Shown: positions 36,001 to 48,972 of the stretch, one piece after another | How the letters are laid out: the number at the start of each line of letters is the position of its first letter | Position numbering within the stretch: position 1 is the first letter of the stretch | Source: Megamerina dolium | Taxonomy: Eukaryota; Arthropoda; Insecta; Diptera; Megamerinidae | Reading direction: 5' to 3' | NCBI GenBank assembly: GCA_963854835.1 | Contig: OY978526.1 | Coordinates: 38,726,501 to 38,790,500 of the forward strand | Length of the DNA: 64,000 nucleotides | Notes under the pieces: generated by a model | Databases searched by the model: none | The model's input: only the letters and a program-made list of their open reading frames with translations | Told to the model about the DNA's origin: nothing | Program-made: the position numbers and the translations under genes

Positions 36001-38498
36001 AAGAAATGAAGTCACTATTTAATCGTATCGTTTTAATTGTAATTGTATTTTTGTACGCATTCAGTTATAACTACATTTTAGTGCCAACTGACTGTAACCT
36101 AGTAAATTAGGAATTTGCACCTGAAATAAGTTCTATTTTATTTCGTTGCTTATATAATTATTTCTCCTTCATTCCTTTCTTATTTGAAGCATTTTTTCAA
36201 AGCCAAAACTAAAAATATCCATGGATACATAGAAATAGAAATAGAATGGAGTAAAAAAACATATATCTTTTCGTGTAATTGTAGAGCAATTAGTTCGGCC
36301 GATACATTCTTTTTCACAACATTGTCAATAGATGTGTATTAAAAAACATGTTTAAAAAATTGATTAACAAGATTGAAGTTTGACTTTACCTTACTCAAAT
36401 CTGGTAACACTCTTTATATCACATGGAATAAATCAAATTAAAAAAAAAAAACGAAACAAAAAGCAATGACTAAATTGTTATTATTTAACATAAAGTATTT
36501 ATTTAAAATTTTTTCGCACTTCAAAGAAACTTTTAAAATCTAAATGTTTTTTGCTTCAATCGGTAATAAAGGTAACAAAGACTATAAATCGATGTAAATG
36601 CCTGGTGTAGATAAATCTAATTCACTTAAATTTTGAATGAAGTAATTTTGAAAGAATTTCTTAAAGTACTACTTTTTAAAATACGTCTGATGATTGCTCT
36701 ATTTCTAATTATTTTATTGTTGCCTCTTCAAAGTATTGATATTGATTAAAAGAGCTATTGATTTTTTTAAATGTCATAAAAACAATATTCGGATATTGAT
36801 TCTCAAACCAAAGATAAGACAGTGGTCTGAAAAGTGTCCACCCTAACAAAGATACAAGGCATTTTTTCTTTAATCTCATTGTAAGTCTGCATATTTCTCT
36901 GTGCCATGCTCTCGTCTCTTTAACCCGTCCAAACAGACCGTTGTAAAAGTTCATTACTTGTTGAAATGTGAATTTGCCTTTCAAAAACAAATATTTGATC
37001 ACAAAAAGACTCACATCGACTCATTCAACAAACAACAACTTCCTCCTATTATAACTAACTGGCGTAATTGTGGTATATCGGTATATTTCATTAATTTTTA
37101 AATTAATTATCGAATATTGGGTCTAATTGAAATGTAAATATTAATAACTCTTATCCATTTTAAAGCAACCTAAGTTAGAAATACATTTTATCCACAGTCC
37201 GTATTTGGGACCATAAACAAAACAAACACCTCATACATTCCCATTCTGCTAGAATAGCCTTCTCGCGTATGACTTTTGCAAGAGCTGCAGCAACAAATAA
37301 TAGCAGAATGTGAAATATTAAAAAATGTTAACATGGAATAGCGCTTTTAACACTCTTGATGTTATTTTTTTTTTTTTTTTGTGATATCAGATACTTTTTC
37401 ATCGGAATATTAATTTGCTATAAGCTGAATTTTCAATTACTTGTCGATTGGTGGAAATCGGTGAACATAAAAAAATGTGGTATTTGAAGCATAAAAATCC
37501 ATTACTCTAAGTACTCTGCTGCCGTATACAAATGCTTAATTTCGGGTACGCTCAAGGAAAGTAGAAATATTATATATAGATCATATAGAGATTATATGCC
37601 GTACTTATCACAAATTAGTTGGTATTGCTAAAAGTCCTAAATTTAGATAGCAATGGAATCCCATCCTAAGAAATATGTTACAATTCAATATATTGTGAAG
37701 CCATTTCTTACCGAGTTGTTAAAGATAATAACAAATTGTAAGTTTACCTGAAATAAAAAGAAAAAAGAGTTTTATTATGTGAGCATATTAAAAAGTGCTA
37801 CATGATGTATGAGTGACTTAACGGTCATGTAAAAGAATATCCAGACGTAGATTTGTTTGAGCAAAGACTCAAACCATAAAATATTAAGCTTTTGCTGAAT
37901 TCAAATTTTGTACTAAAATACAATATAAAACTTTGTATTTGCTTTTCTCTCATGAACTTGTGCACATATTCCTCGTGGAATCTCTTCAAACTCTCTCACG
38001 CTCTCTCTAGCTCTCTGACACAATCTAGAAAAAAAACTGTCCATTTGAAATTTGCACTCTCTTGCATTTGCAACGCATAAAAGAGTCTAAGCACTGCATG
38101 TATTTAGAACGGTACAAACGGCACACTCTAACCCCTCCCATCGACATGACATAATCAACATATTTTTCAGCATTTGGGGTTGTTCTATTCTTCCTCATTT
38201 GGTTTATTCTTCTACTGTGTCCACTTATTATTATTATTTCTTTTTTGCTTATTTCGGTCGTCGTCGTCGTTTTTGCCTTTGCCTTGTCTGTCGATGTTGC
38301 TGTTGTTTCATCATTGTCGGTGGTCTGTCTATCTGGCAGAGGGTGTGCTAAATGTTAATGTAATATCTATGTATATATGACTGTACATACGTACAATGTA
38401 CATGCTTTGTTGGCTTCTTTCGGCATTTGGGCATTTTTTTTTTGTATCTGTATTTTTGTTGTAGATAAATATGTGCATACATACATGTTCATTGATTA

Positions 38499-39764
38499 TT
38501 ATACCCTGCATAATGAAATATGCATGGTATATTTATTTCGGTCAGATGTTTGTGTCCACTTGAAGGAATCTCCGGAGATATAGACATGGATATATATTCG
38601 TGATCAGCGTCGATTAAATTTTCGATTTAACGATGTCCGTCCGTCCGTCCGTCCGTCCGTCTGTCTGTCTGTCACCTGGCTGGTTCGCACGATAACTTGA
38701 GTAACTATTGAGCTATTTCGACGAAATTTGACATAAGAAAGCTATGATCCAAGGGTACTGAGGGAATTGATATTGGGCATGATCGGTCAATAGCCACGCC
38801 CACACCAAGCATTCAAAGCGACTAACCTCGAAATTTTCAAAATTTTTAACTTGCTATAATTCACACAATATACCACTTGGGACAACAATATTTTGCACAT
38901 AGAGTTATATTATACTACTATATAACCTCACCAAAAGTGGATGAGCCACGCCTACTTTCTAGCGTAGGTCCCATACAAAGTGTCTGTACTTCTTTTAAAT
39001 TGAAACTGCTGTAACTTCTACAATCTTCTGTCTAGAATAACCATAATTGACACTTAGATTAACACGGTAGTCGGAAATAATATGGCAGAAAATCAATGTG
39101 CCACGCCCACTCCTTTTTGGGTCTCCCATACAAAGTTGCGGAAATTAAAAAAAATGTTACCGGTTATAACTTGCAAACTATTTAGCGAGATTTAAGGTGT
39201 GGATTAGTATTATACGAGCAACTAGGCTCACAGAAAATGGGCGCACCACGCCCAGTGTTTATCGTAGCCCCCATACAAATTTTAAATTGAAACAGCTGTA
39301 ACTTCGGCAATCTTCTGTCTAGAATAACCATAATTGACACTTAAATTAATATCGTAGTCGGAAATAATCTGGCGAAAAATCAGCGTACCACGCCCACTTC
39401 TTATTGGGGCTCCCATACAAAGTTGAGGAAATTAAACAAAAATGTTAACCACCATAACTTAGAAACTATTCAACGTAGGACACCAAATTTAAGGTGTGGA
39501 TTAACATTGAAAAATTAATTGGATTTACTAGAAAGTGGTAAGCCACGCCCACTTTTTATATAGCTCCCATACTAAGCCTCGGAATTATCTTAAAATCCTT
39601 TTACTTCGTCAAAGTCAACCATATTTCGGGTGTAAATTAGTAGTATATGCAAAAATTGTTTCTCGAAAAGTGGAAATAAAAGAAAAGTTGGATATTCGAG
39701 TAAACTTTTTATATATAAATCTACATATGCAGGGTATAGTTTGGTCGGCCCCAGCCGACTGTAA
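38499..39764 (+). repeat. Dispersed 1.27 kb repeat with CCGT/CTGT array
   Basis: The left end is tataccctgcataatg and the right end is cagggtatagtttggtcggc, so the ends are partly complementary. Inside are a (GTCC)n/(GTCT)n array at 38635-38673 and a 287-bp direct duplication (units beginning near 39000 and 39287, both with ctgtaacttc and tctgtctagaataaccataa). GCCCAC blocks recur. A second, shorter copy lies in reverse orientation at 59.19-59.94 kb and a piece at 58.66-58.98 kb, so it is a dispersed family. It has no coding capacity. The superfamily is not recognised with confidence. Confidence 0.75.
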
Positions 39765-42320
39765 GGAGATTTTTTTTATTTTCAAAACCAAAGTATATCC
39801 TTTTATTTGTCATCGTTGTAATTTATAATACTCGATGACTGGGTGCTCATCTTAAATACAATATACAATGTAGAATGAATGTTTGCTTCATAGAAATGTG
39901 GACTGTTTCATCGCACTGATTATAATTTGTGCTATTCTTCTTCTTCTTTTTTTTTTTTTTTTTATTTGCTTTAAGCTTTTTCTATGAAATGCAGCTGAGA
40001 GATACCCTTACATAAAATGTGAATGCAAATTATAACAATAATAACACAAGATAATGAAGAAAACCTGATGTGAGTACCGACACTTGATGAATTCCTTCTT
40101 TCCAAAGGGGATGATTGAGCAATCGTATTTCGCTGTATACAGAAATATATGCATACAACCGAGTATATTTATGACATGTACAACGGGGTGTAAATCGCAA
40201 ACACTTTAAAGAAAATTTTTCAAGAAAAATTTTGAATATCCATTTCATTTTTAATAATGCTGCTCATTCCTATGGAATGAATACACAATGTGGTTCTAAA
40301 TAAATTCTAAATACGAATGAAAGCAATATCAAATACATTGTGGCACATGTTGTATGTATATTAGACCAGTGCAGAAAGTACATGGTATTTTCAAGAAATC
40401 ATTTTTTATGTGTTGTAAGAAAAACTGAAAGCTTCTTGCCAAAAAATATATCAATTGCTAGGAATAACCTGACTTTGACAAAAAATTATAAAATTTAAAG
40501 TTGTGAGTGTTATAAATAATAATTTCTTTTTTTGCTTTATCACACCAACTAATTAGATAATATGGTATATAAGAAAATTGCACATATTTCGAAATCCTTC
40601 TCGGCATTTTCCATTTTCCTTGGAGAATCACTAAATATTCTTGTAATGAGTTAGAAAATATGTTAAAAAATTTACCATTCACAATACCGAAGCTTATATA
40701 ACCTACACTATGACAGATATGACAGGAGTACTCTAAAAAAAAAACATTTTTGTACAGGACGAAGACGTAGTTTTCACACGATTCCGCCACAATTTCAAAA
40801 TCATCCATTTATTAGTACACGTATAAGATCACGTGATCACCAAATTTCGGCTTCATAATATTGTATTTTCGTGGCCAAAGTGTGAAAACATATATACGGA
40901 ATCATAGTTTTGATATTATTATTATTTTTCTTTAGCTTAGCACATTTTTGAATATGACCATTCTATAATTAAATTAGCTTTAAATACTGCCTTTCAGTTT
41001 TATATCGCTCTGTTTATTCTTACCAAGTAGAAAAATATAGTTATGCATCAAAACATACTATTCACAAACTTGTATGTCTGTTGGTAAAAAATAATGTTAT
41101 ACAACAAATTTTAATAAAAAATTGCAAAATAAATATGACAGGCAAACATACATGACAAACTCGATCCGTTTCGATCCTACTTTTTTCACACCTCCTTTTG
41201 GATATTAAAAGCCGAAGTGACTCGACTCCTTGAGAACAGTGTATAAGAAGAACTCTCCAAATAACATTCAGAACAATTATGGTAACAGAAAAAATATTAT
41301 TTTGAAAACTAGGACACATCTAACGTATATAAGAATTAGTAATTAGTAATTTAAACTAAAGTATGGTTCGTGATAAATGTAATTTGTCTATTCATATATT
41401 AAAATGGGAACATTTTTACTGCAATTTCTGATGAATGCGACAAAAATTAAATAATTTTTGTCATTAGAATCCTTGAACTACACATTTGTGATGCAAACAC
41501 CTGTTTTATTAAATTTAATTCAATCTGATCCAATTTCATTTACTATGACCCAATTTTAAATTATGTCTATACATACATATGAATGTAATGAATTGTGTGT
41601 GCGCACTTGAATGCAATAAACTACTCTGAAATACTGAGTTGTCTTCATTCTGACAATCACTATTGTTGAGGTTCAGTTTGAATATGAATTTAATTTAGCA
41701 AATGGGTAATGTGAGGCTCATTTGAAAGGTCGTTTATGTTATTTGATGAAAAATAAACAAATTGCATAAACAAACTGAAAGAGAAATATTCGCAAATAAG
41801 ACAGACAATGAATTCGTTAGCAATGCTACCTTTATATAGTATGTATGTAGGTATAGTTATTTAATTTTATAGTCATTTAAGTAAGTAAAGTTTTTAATGC
41901 ACATAAACATGAATATTTTTTCATACCATAATTGAATTGAATTGAAAAATTCACATTTGTACATAGTCACAAAATATATATATAAGAAAATTACTGTTTT
42001 AAAAGGTAAAGCAAAAAATATTTATGTATGTTATGCATACAATCGTTCAAAATGACTACATGCGTGACTTTCCGGTTTGAGTGTCAGAGCAAAGTGGCTA
42101 ATATATTCGAATTCTTAGCGGTCATATTTGAAATTCTAACAGAAAACAAATTATTGTTAAATAATAATGAATTCAGACGAGTTCTAATTCCAATTAAATT
42201 TTGTAACTCGGTTTTTCTAAAATACAATTCTATAAAGAGTTCTGAATTGATTATTGAGTCTATGACTGTTTTGGAAATACGAAATATATATCAAAGAACC
42301 TATAAAAGAAATACAATCAC

Positions 42321-42441
42321 CTGTCAATTTTAATATAAAATTATGGCATAAAGCACACAACTCCTTCCAGATATTATAGCCCAATATGTTCATATGTTTT
42401 TTACAAAAGTTACGAAATGTTGTTGAATTCACACTGCCCAT
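42321..42441 (-). other. Candidate alternative first exon within the tau intron
   Basis: A minus-strand ATG in a good context (AATAATGGGC) opens a 40-codon frame, MGSVNSTTFRNFCKKHMNIL then GYNIWKELCALCHNF..., ending at CAG followed by GTGATT, a plausible donor in phase 1. Phase 1 is what the acidic tau exon at 25290 requires. The residue content is less AT-driven than neighbouring frames. I do not recognise the peptide. It could be a third tau start, a small nested gene or chance. Confidence 0.25.
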
Positions 42442-43369
42442 TATTACGACATTAGCAATGCTGTTGTATTAGTTGTGGCAAAAACTAAAACGCATTTTAT
42501 TGATTGAGTTGACATCTGACTTTACACGCAACCACACCATGCCACCGGCATTACCGCTGTCGTCGTTGTCTTCGTCAGCATAAAATTATAGTAGCTTGTA
42601 ATTGATATAACCAAAATACGCATTCAGCTATGGACAGGATGACCAAATGAAGTAATGGAGTTAACAATGAACAGTAGTGGTTGACACAAACTTGTCACCA
42701 ACAACAGAAATGGAATTGAATTGAATTTTTATGGAAGACTTTTATAATATTTTTTTATATGATCCCATCCACATATGAGAATTAGATAATAAAGCGAAAG
42801 TGAATGTTCATAAATTAATTCAAATAGTTGTACCACAATTTTCCAGCAATTTCACCACATATTTTCTTGTGCACACTATAACAGGAGAAATTATTAACCA
42901 TGAAGAAAAACAAAGCTCAACAATAGCAATAGCTACACAACGTGTGAGTGAAAAATGTGCGAGAAATTTTCCTCCCGTTGCTGTTAGGTACATACTTCAT
43001 TGTTATAACAATTTGCTGTCAATCAGTATATGCACTATATGTATATATACATTTATATGCATGTATATAGCAACATATGAATATGTATACATGTTTGCTT
43101 ATTTACTCGTCTAAGGGAGATTTAAAAAATGGTAACACTTGGCTGTTAGTTCCTATGCTATTTGGCCATTACAAAAAAAAAAAACAACTTGCAACAAATA
43201 TTACCACGAACAGTTGTTGTTAATGAAATTGCCAATGTTGTTGTTTTTGTTATTCTATGTTACGTAAAATAGAAGGTAAACAACAAGCCATGCAATCAAA
43301 GTGCACTGAACTTTAAAGCAGGGCAATGCGCCAATTTATCATAGACCAAGTTCCTTAAGTATATGCGTG

Positions 43370-43824
43370 TATATAGGGGAAACTGACGAGATTTGTCCAA
43401 GCGCTTGCTTAAACAATAGACAGAAACGAGTATTTAATTTGTATAAAAAAATTATTTTTTAATTATGAAAGTATTAAAATAACAAATTCCAACCTCATGC
43501 GAGATATTCTATAAATAATAAGATTAGATTCTATGATCGAGATAAAATTTCGTCCAAATGGCTGGGAAATGGTCAAATATCCCCATAGCTGTTGAGGAGT
43601 TGCCCTTCAAGAGTTTAAATGTATGGCTGATTCCCATTATTTTTCTCTCCCCAACATACTTACCACCTGTCGCCACATCTTAGAGGGCTCCCCTACAAAA
43701 TTCGTGTTTCTGTTAAAAAAGGCTCACCCTAGAGGGGTCAAACTTATTGCTGACTACGACTAATTTTTAATCCCCTACAAAACGAATATAAAAACATCTT
43801 AAAATGTCAAATGTCCCCTATATA
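43370..43824. repeat. Inverted-repeat (MITE-like) element
   Basis: TATATAGGGGA at 43370-43380 is mirrored by TCCCCTATATA at 43814-43824, with weaker complementarity just inside (aactgac versus gtcaaat). The interior has no frame. Parts of it and the DNA to its right (ccccata..., atcaataaataaac...ttgtaagc) loosely resemble 49.33-49.75 kb, suggesting a second, decayed copy there. Confidence 0.4.
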
Positions 43825-45639
43825 AATATTTTTATAAAATTGGTTCACACCGTTGCTCCACACGAATTAAATACAACATACCACCAACCCGGCACAAACT
43901 CATTCACCTTTAATAATGATTTCAATACTTCAAATTCAAAAAATTGAATCTAATCAATAAATAAACAAATTGTAAACGATTGTAAGCCTCGAAAGCGTAA
44001 GTACTTTTATTATCATGATAATTTTAAAAAATATGAATTCCCTTGGTCAAGTCTCTCCAAGAAGTATTTTCAAGAAGAGTTTTACTACACTTTTTAATTT
44101 AAAAATTTTGGCAAAGAGGCAGAACATAAATGTTCTTTAAAAAACTCACATGTTGAAATTTTCTGAGGCCATTATTATCATTATTAAAGTTGCTGTGGGG
44201 GCTTATACTTTTCACCTTTCTTCGTTTTCTTAAAATAAATTTCAGACGAATCTTGTACACGCGCCTAAAATATTAATTGCATATACTCGTAGGTATCTAA
44301 ACATTTTTTGTTTGCAAAACTTTTACATTGTCTTCCATTAGTTGCTTAATTGTGATTTTAATCAATATTTACTTTATATTTTCTCCCTATCTCCCCCTCT
44401 CTATTTAAATGCTGGTTGTCTGTCCATCAGCACGCAACAAATTTCAAAAATGTTTACAAACAAATATTGATCAAACTTTTTAAGTGAAATCGCAATTTGG
44501 CAATTGAAAATGGTAAAATCATCAAATCATAAATAAACGTAGCTTGTTTTAAATTTATAGGCCATTTGCAGGTTTTATTAATACAATAAAGAAGAAATAT
44601 AAATTCAATTAAAATACTTTTACTAAGAGAGCATTTGTTTAGAAAATGAGTCGAAGCATAAAGAATACATCAAAATACTCATAAACAACATCGCTGCTCA
44701 TTACCACCACCCCTTCGTATATATAGTGCATTTACACCTTTATTGCACTCGAGCGTATCACAAAATGCCTTTATAATAGCCATATATACTATATACTTAC
44801 AATTATTGAAAACCAAACACCCAACTTCTGCAATGAGCTTTCTTTTGTAGCTGTCTTTCAATTTGTTTTTTCTTTACATTTTAGTATCGCATTTAGTGAA
44901 GTTAAGTCTTTTGTACACACATTAATTGCCAGCTCACGCAAAAGTTGCACGCAAATTAGCCACTTGTAGCAAACCGTCTAACTTGACAAGCATATAAAGT
45001 GAAGAAGAAATATAAACACACAAGTTTATGTATATTCATGCCTCAGTTAGTAATATGTATATAATGTTGCTTGGTTTCATTTGGCATTATAATTAATTTA
45101 TGCAGTGGCTGTAATAGTAGTAGCAGCAGCAGAAGTCGCGAAAGAAGCGACGCTTACTGAAGAATATCAACAAAATATTAACAATTAATTTATAAAACTC
45201 TTCTTTATAATAAGCATCGGGTATTTCAAAATGATGTTTCATTTTTATCGCACAAAGAGTTGGACTTTACCACATTGCCATAGCTAAATGCTTCCAGTGT
45301 TCCGCTAACGATACAAATGAAAGGAACAATCACCTTGAGGTGAATTTATGCATTCGGAAATGAACGAAAATAAAAGAAAATCGTATTAAAAAATGTGTTC
45401 ATTCTGATCTCTCTGGCAAAATGAATAAGTAGCGCTACCAGTAGAGCGTACTATTTTGAAAATTAAGACCCGAATCGTTAGAAGTTTGCTGGCTTTGTAA
45501 TTTGTTGTAGTGAGAATAGCATAAATCATATAAATTAATGATTTGAATGCTTTACTTTGTATGTTTACGACAACGCTCTATTTCTCTATACTTTTTATGC
45601 ATATAAAACTGGCTTCAGAATTATTGGAATGAGTTGGCA

Positions 45640-46040
45640 CAATTGAGAGTTACAAACCGAAAAGACTTAAAGATCTCATGTTAGTAACGAAGAATAGGTT
45701 TAGTATTCTGTCAAGGTTTTTATCAGGACATTGGAATGTGAAACAACACCTGAGAAAAACGTGAATTCTTCATGTAAATTCGCCAAGCACTATCACGTGC
45801 TCGAAGGAACCATTTCGGTTTATAGTTCACTTTGGAGCGTAACATAAAAGCATTAAAGCTGAGCATAATTTTAAGTTTTTGACAGCGATAGGACCTGCAG
45901 AAGAACTGTAAAACTCGTCGAGTGCGAAATATATCTCTTGGTAGAAGTGCGTACCCAATAATTATAAATAATTACCATTTGAGTACAGAATAGGTTAGGT
46001 TAGGTTATGGCGGCTGTCCGTTCGTGCGGACTCATTTAGG
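45640..46040 (+). mobile_element. RNase H-type LINE 3' end remnant
   Basis: The plus strand reads KDLMLVTKNRFSILSRFLSG and HWNVKQHLRKT near 45670-45770, which resembles the L(S/T)GH..L..HL...G block that follows RNase H in jockey/I/R1-type elements. Stops interrupt it. The segment ends with aataggttaggttaggttat and ggcggctgtccg, resembling the conserved 3' tail of such LINEs in flies. It is probably the same family as the 12.7 kb fragment. Confidence 0.6.
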
Positions 46041-46338
46041 GTGTAGTGTGTAGTGTAGGGTATAATTATCACGAATTAAAAATAAAAGGGCTCAATAATA
46101 ATTTATAACTCAAAATTAAATCTCTTTTTGTAACACCCACTGCATATTACACATATATGTATATTATTGCCCTTTCCCTTAACGAAATTGGAAGCGCGCA
46201 TCTTATCTCTCTTTATTATGTCTCATTATTAAATATTTTCAAAGGTTCTTTATGGAATGCAGTCACATCGTCACACCTAAATGATTCATTTATTTTTATC
46301 CAAAACATGCTTAATTTAACTATGAATAATTTTTCGAC

Positions 46339-46521
<183 letters not shown>

Positions 46522-47862
46522 AAAGTGATTGATTCCTTTGACAACAGTGAAGAAAAAAATTTAGTACATTAAGAAAAGTTTAATTAAATTATTAAAATTT
46601 CAAAACTTCAATGTCATGAACATTATTACCACGATATGACAGAGTTTTTTACAGTATTGGAAAAAAACAACTTGACTATTTCTAAAATTTCACTTTCATT
46701 TTGAGAAATATCAATCCAATATATGAAATCGACTAAAGAAACTCTTCCCGTATTTAACAACTTAATCCACGAACTAGTCGAAAGGCTTCGTTTCCCCAAT
46801 TACCTATTATAAATGGCACAATCGGCATTCGTCCTAAATTTATTTCGTAAGTTAAGATAATTTTGCTCATATTTACCTGTGTATTTTCGAGCAACAATTT
46901 TATGGAAGCAATTTAAGATATATAATTTTAAAATTAAAATTGAACTCAATTTTCAAATGAGTATATCAGAAAAACATACAATTCGTGATAAAGCATCGAA
47001 TACTTATAGTAGTTAGGATTACACGGAGACAAAACTAAATCAACGGTCAGCCCATATGAAAATGAAGATGGGTCGCAGTATTCACCAACTTCTCGTGTAT
47101 ATAGCTTCTTTTTTTCTAATTCCTAAGTGGATAGCTAAAATATTATATGTATATGGTATGTAGAAGAATATCATATAACCTAATTTATATTATTTCCATG
47201 AAAGGAAAAGTGACATTTATATTTGTATATATGTTTTACCAAATAAGTGGAGATATAGCTGACAGATTAAATTGTTTATCTCCAAAATCAAACTGTAAAA
47301 TATATTATTAATGAAAATTATAATATATGTATTATTATTCATATTAGAATTTAAGTGAATAACAAACAAACCCACACATAATCACACACACACACACAGA
47401 CTCAAAGTTGCTACTATTTTTAAAATGCTTTTCTTTTTTTATCTATTTGATCTTTTTGCCTTTGCTTTTGTTTTTGGCTTGCTTTCTTTTTTCATATATT
47501 CTAGCTATTTTTGTATATTTATTGCTGTTTTATATTTGTTTATTGTTTTGTCGTTTTATTTTAATTTTATTAAATTCGTCCTATTATTTCTTATTTGTTA
47601 TTTTTTTTTTTTTTACTTTTATATTTCAATTTAATGTACATGTACAGATATGCCTTTTAATGTTCTCTGCGAATTTAATGATTGTTGGATGAAGCTATTT
47701 TCGTTGCTAAATGTAATTATAGGGCTGGACTTCTGTATATAAAAACCTCAGCTAAAATTACAGGTCGACGAACTCAAAATTATTTTTTCAAATAAATGAA
47801 AATTTATTCATCCAACTGTTGCTCACCTTAGATTCTTCAAATATTTGATATTGCAAATATGT

Positions 47863-48172
47863 GGGTGCCGTAGCTCAGTGGTTAGCATGTTCTTCTTCTG
47901 ATATGTAGGTCGCGGATTCAATCCCCGGCTGAAGCATACAAAATATAATATCGAAAAGAATTGCAATTCTTCCGACAGTAACAATTTGCCATGGCCAACC
48001 TTCAAAAGTACTCTGTGACTAAGCTCAGAAAAAGTGATGTCGCAAGAGTTATGCCGTTCGGAACTGGCTAAAATAAGTAGGTATCTTCTAATACTGTTCA
48101 AAATTTAACACGCACAACATTAGTAGAAGAGAAGCTCGGCCACAAAACCTTTCGGGGCTTATAAGTGCCACA
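47863..48172 (+). mobile_element. tRNA-derived SINE, near full length
   Basis: It starts GGGTGCCGTAGCTCAGTGG (box A-like), followed by ggattcaatccccggc (box B-like), so an RNA polymerase III promoter of tRNA origin is visible. No acceptor stem closes on the 3' side, so it is not a tRNA gene. The body (ttccgacagtaacaatttgc, aagctcagaaaaagtgatg, cttctaatactg) and 3' part (cacgcacaacattagtag, gaagctcggccac) are shared with copies at 23.9-24.93, 54.91-55.07 and 58.98-59.05 kb. Its right boundary is approximate. Confidence 0.82.
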
Positions 48173-48271
48173 CATTAATCTTATTTGTTATATATATACA
48201 TATATAAGAGTTTTAGCTCTTTTGCGGTGGTTTTCAAAGTAAATTATACTTAATGAATAAAACTACACAGT

Positions 48272-48972
48272 TTAAGGTAGTAATCCGGTGTGACGGGTTC
48301 AAAAATCGATTTTACATTTTTCGGAAGAAAAACATCTTAAAAATATACTCTACAAATTTCAGACCGAAATTTTGAATATTTCTAAAGTCATAGCTAAAAT
48401 AAGAGAGCGCGCCGTAGTGTGTATGAATCTGTTGTCAAAACTAAAACGCGTTTTTCTCAAAACCATGTTTTCGAAATTTCGGGGAAGCACTGACTCAAAA
48501 CTATTCAACCGATTTGGCTAAAAATTTTACCCGTTATTCTAGACACACATATCTAAATACGTAACTTTTAAAACATTTAATTTTTTAAAAATAAACTATT
48601 TTATTTAAACAATTTATCAAGAAAAAAAATTAGATTTTGAGAACTTTATTCACAAGTCCGCCATTTCGTTTTTTTTTTATGTATATTATAGATTAGTTCG
48701 TTAAAATAAAGTAAAGAATTTTTTATTTCAGATGACTTCGGAAGACTGTGTGCTTCCCCGAACCAACTCATCTTTTTTTCGAGGACTCCGCTCCGACTTT
48801 AAAAATTGAAAACAAATTAATGTAAAGTTAACTTAAAAACAATTTTTTTCTATACTTGAAACACCAATAAAACCATGTAAACATTCTAAAAGATCGCATT
48901 TTATTTTCTTGTTAAAAAAAATTCATGAAGAAATGTCGAAATTTCGGTCGTCACACCGGACTAGTACCTTAA
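48272..48972. repeat. MITE with TTAA ends (piggyBac-like target)
   Basis: TTAAGGTAGTAATCCGGTGT at the left matches the complement of the right end (ACACCGGACTAGTACCTTAA) with few mismatches over about 24 bp. TTAA lies at both extremities (48272-48275 and 48969-48972), the target duplicated by piggyBac-type elements. The ~690 bp interior has no useful open frame, so this is a non-autonomous element. Confidence 0.75.

Noticed and set aside
36709..37014. 101-codon minus-strand frame (contains ETRAWHREICRLTMRLKKK)
   Set aside because: No recognised family, no clear splice signals; could be transposon debris but unsupported.
47863..47935. tRNA-like sequence with box A and box B
   Set aside because: No acceptor stem pairs at the 3' side, and the same head is attached to a repeated body elsewhere; it is a SINE head, not a tRNA gene.
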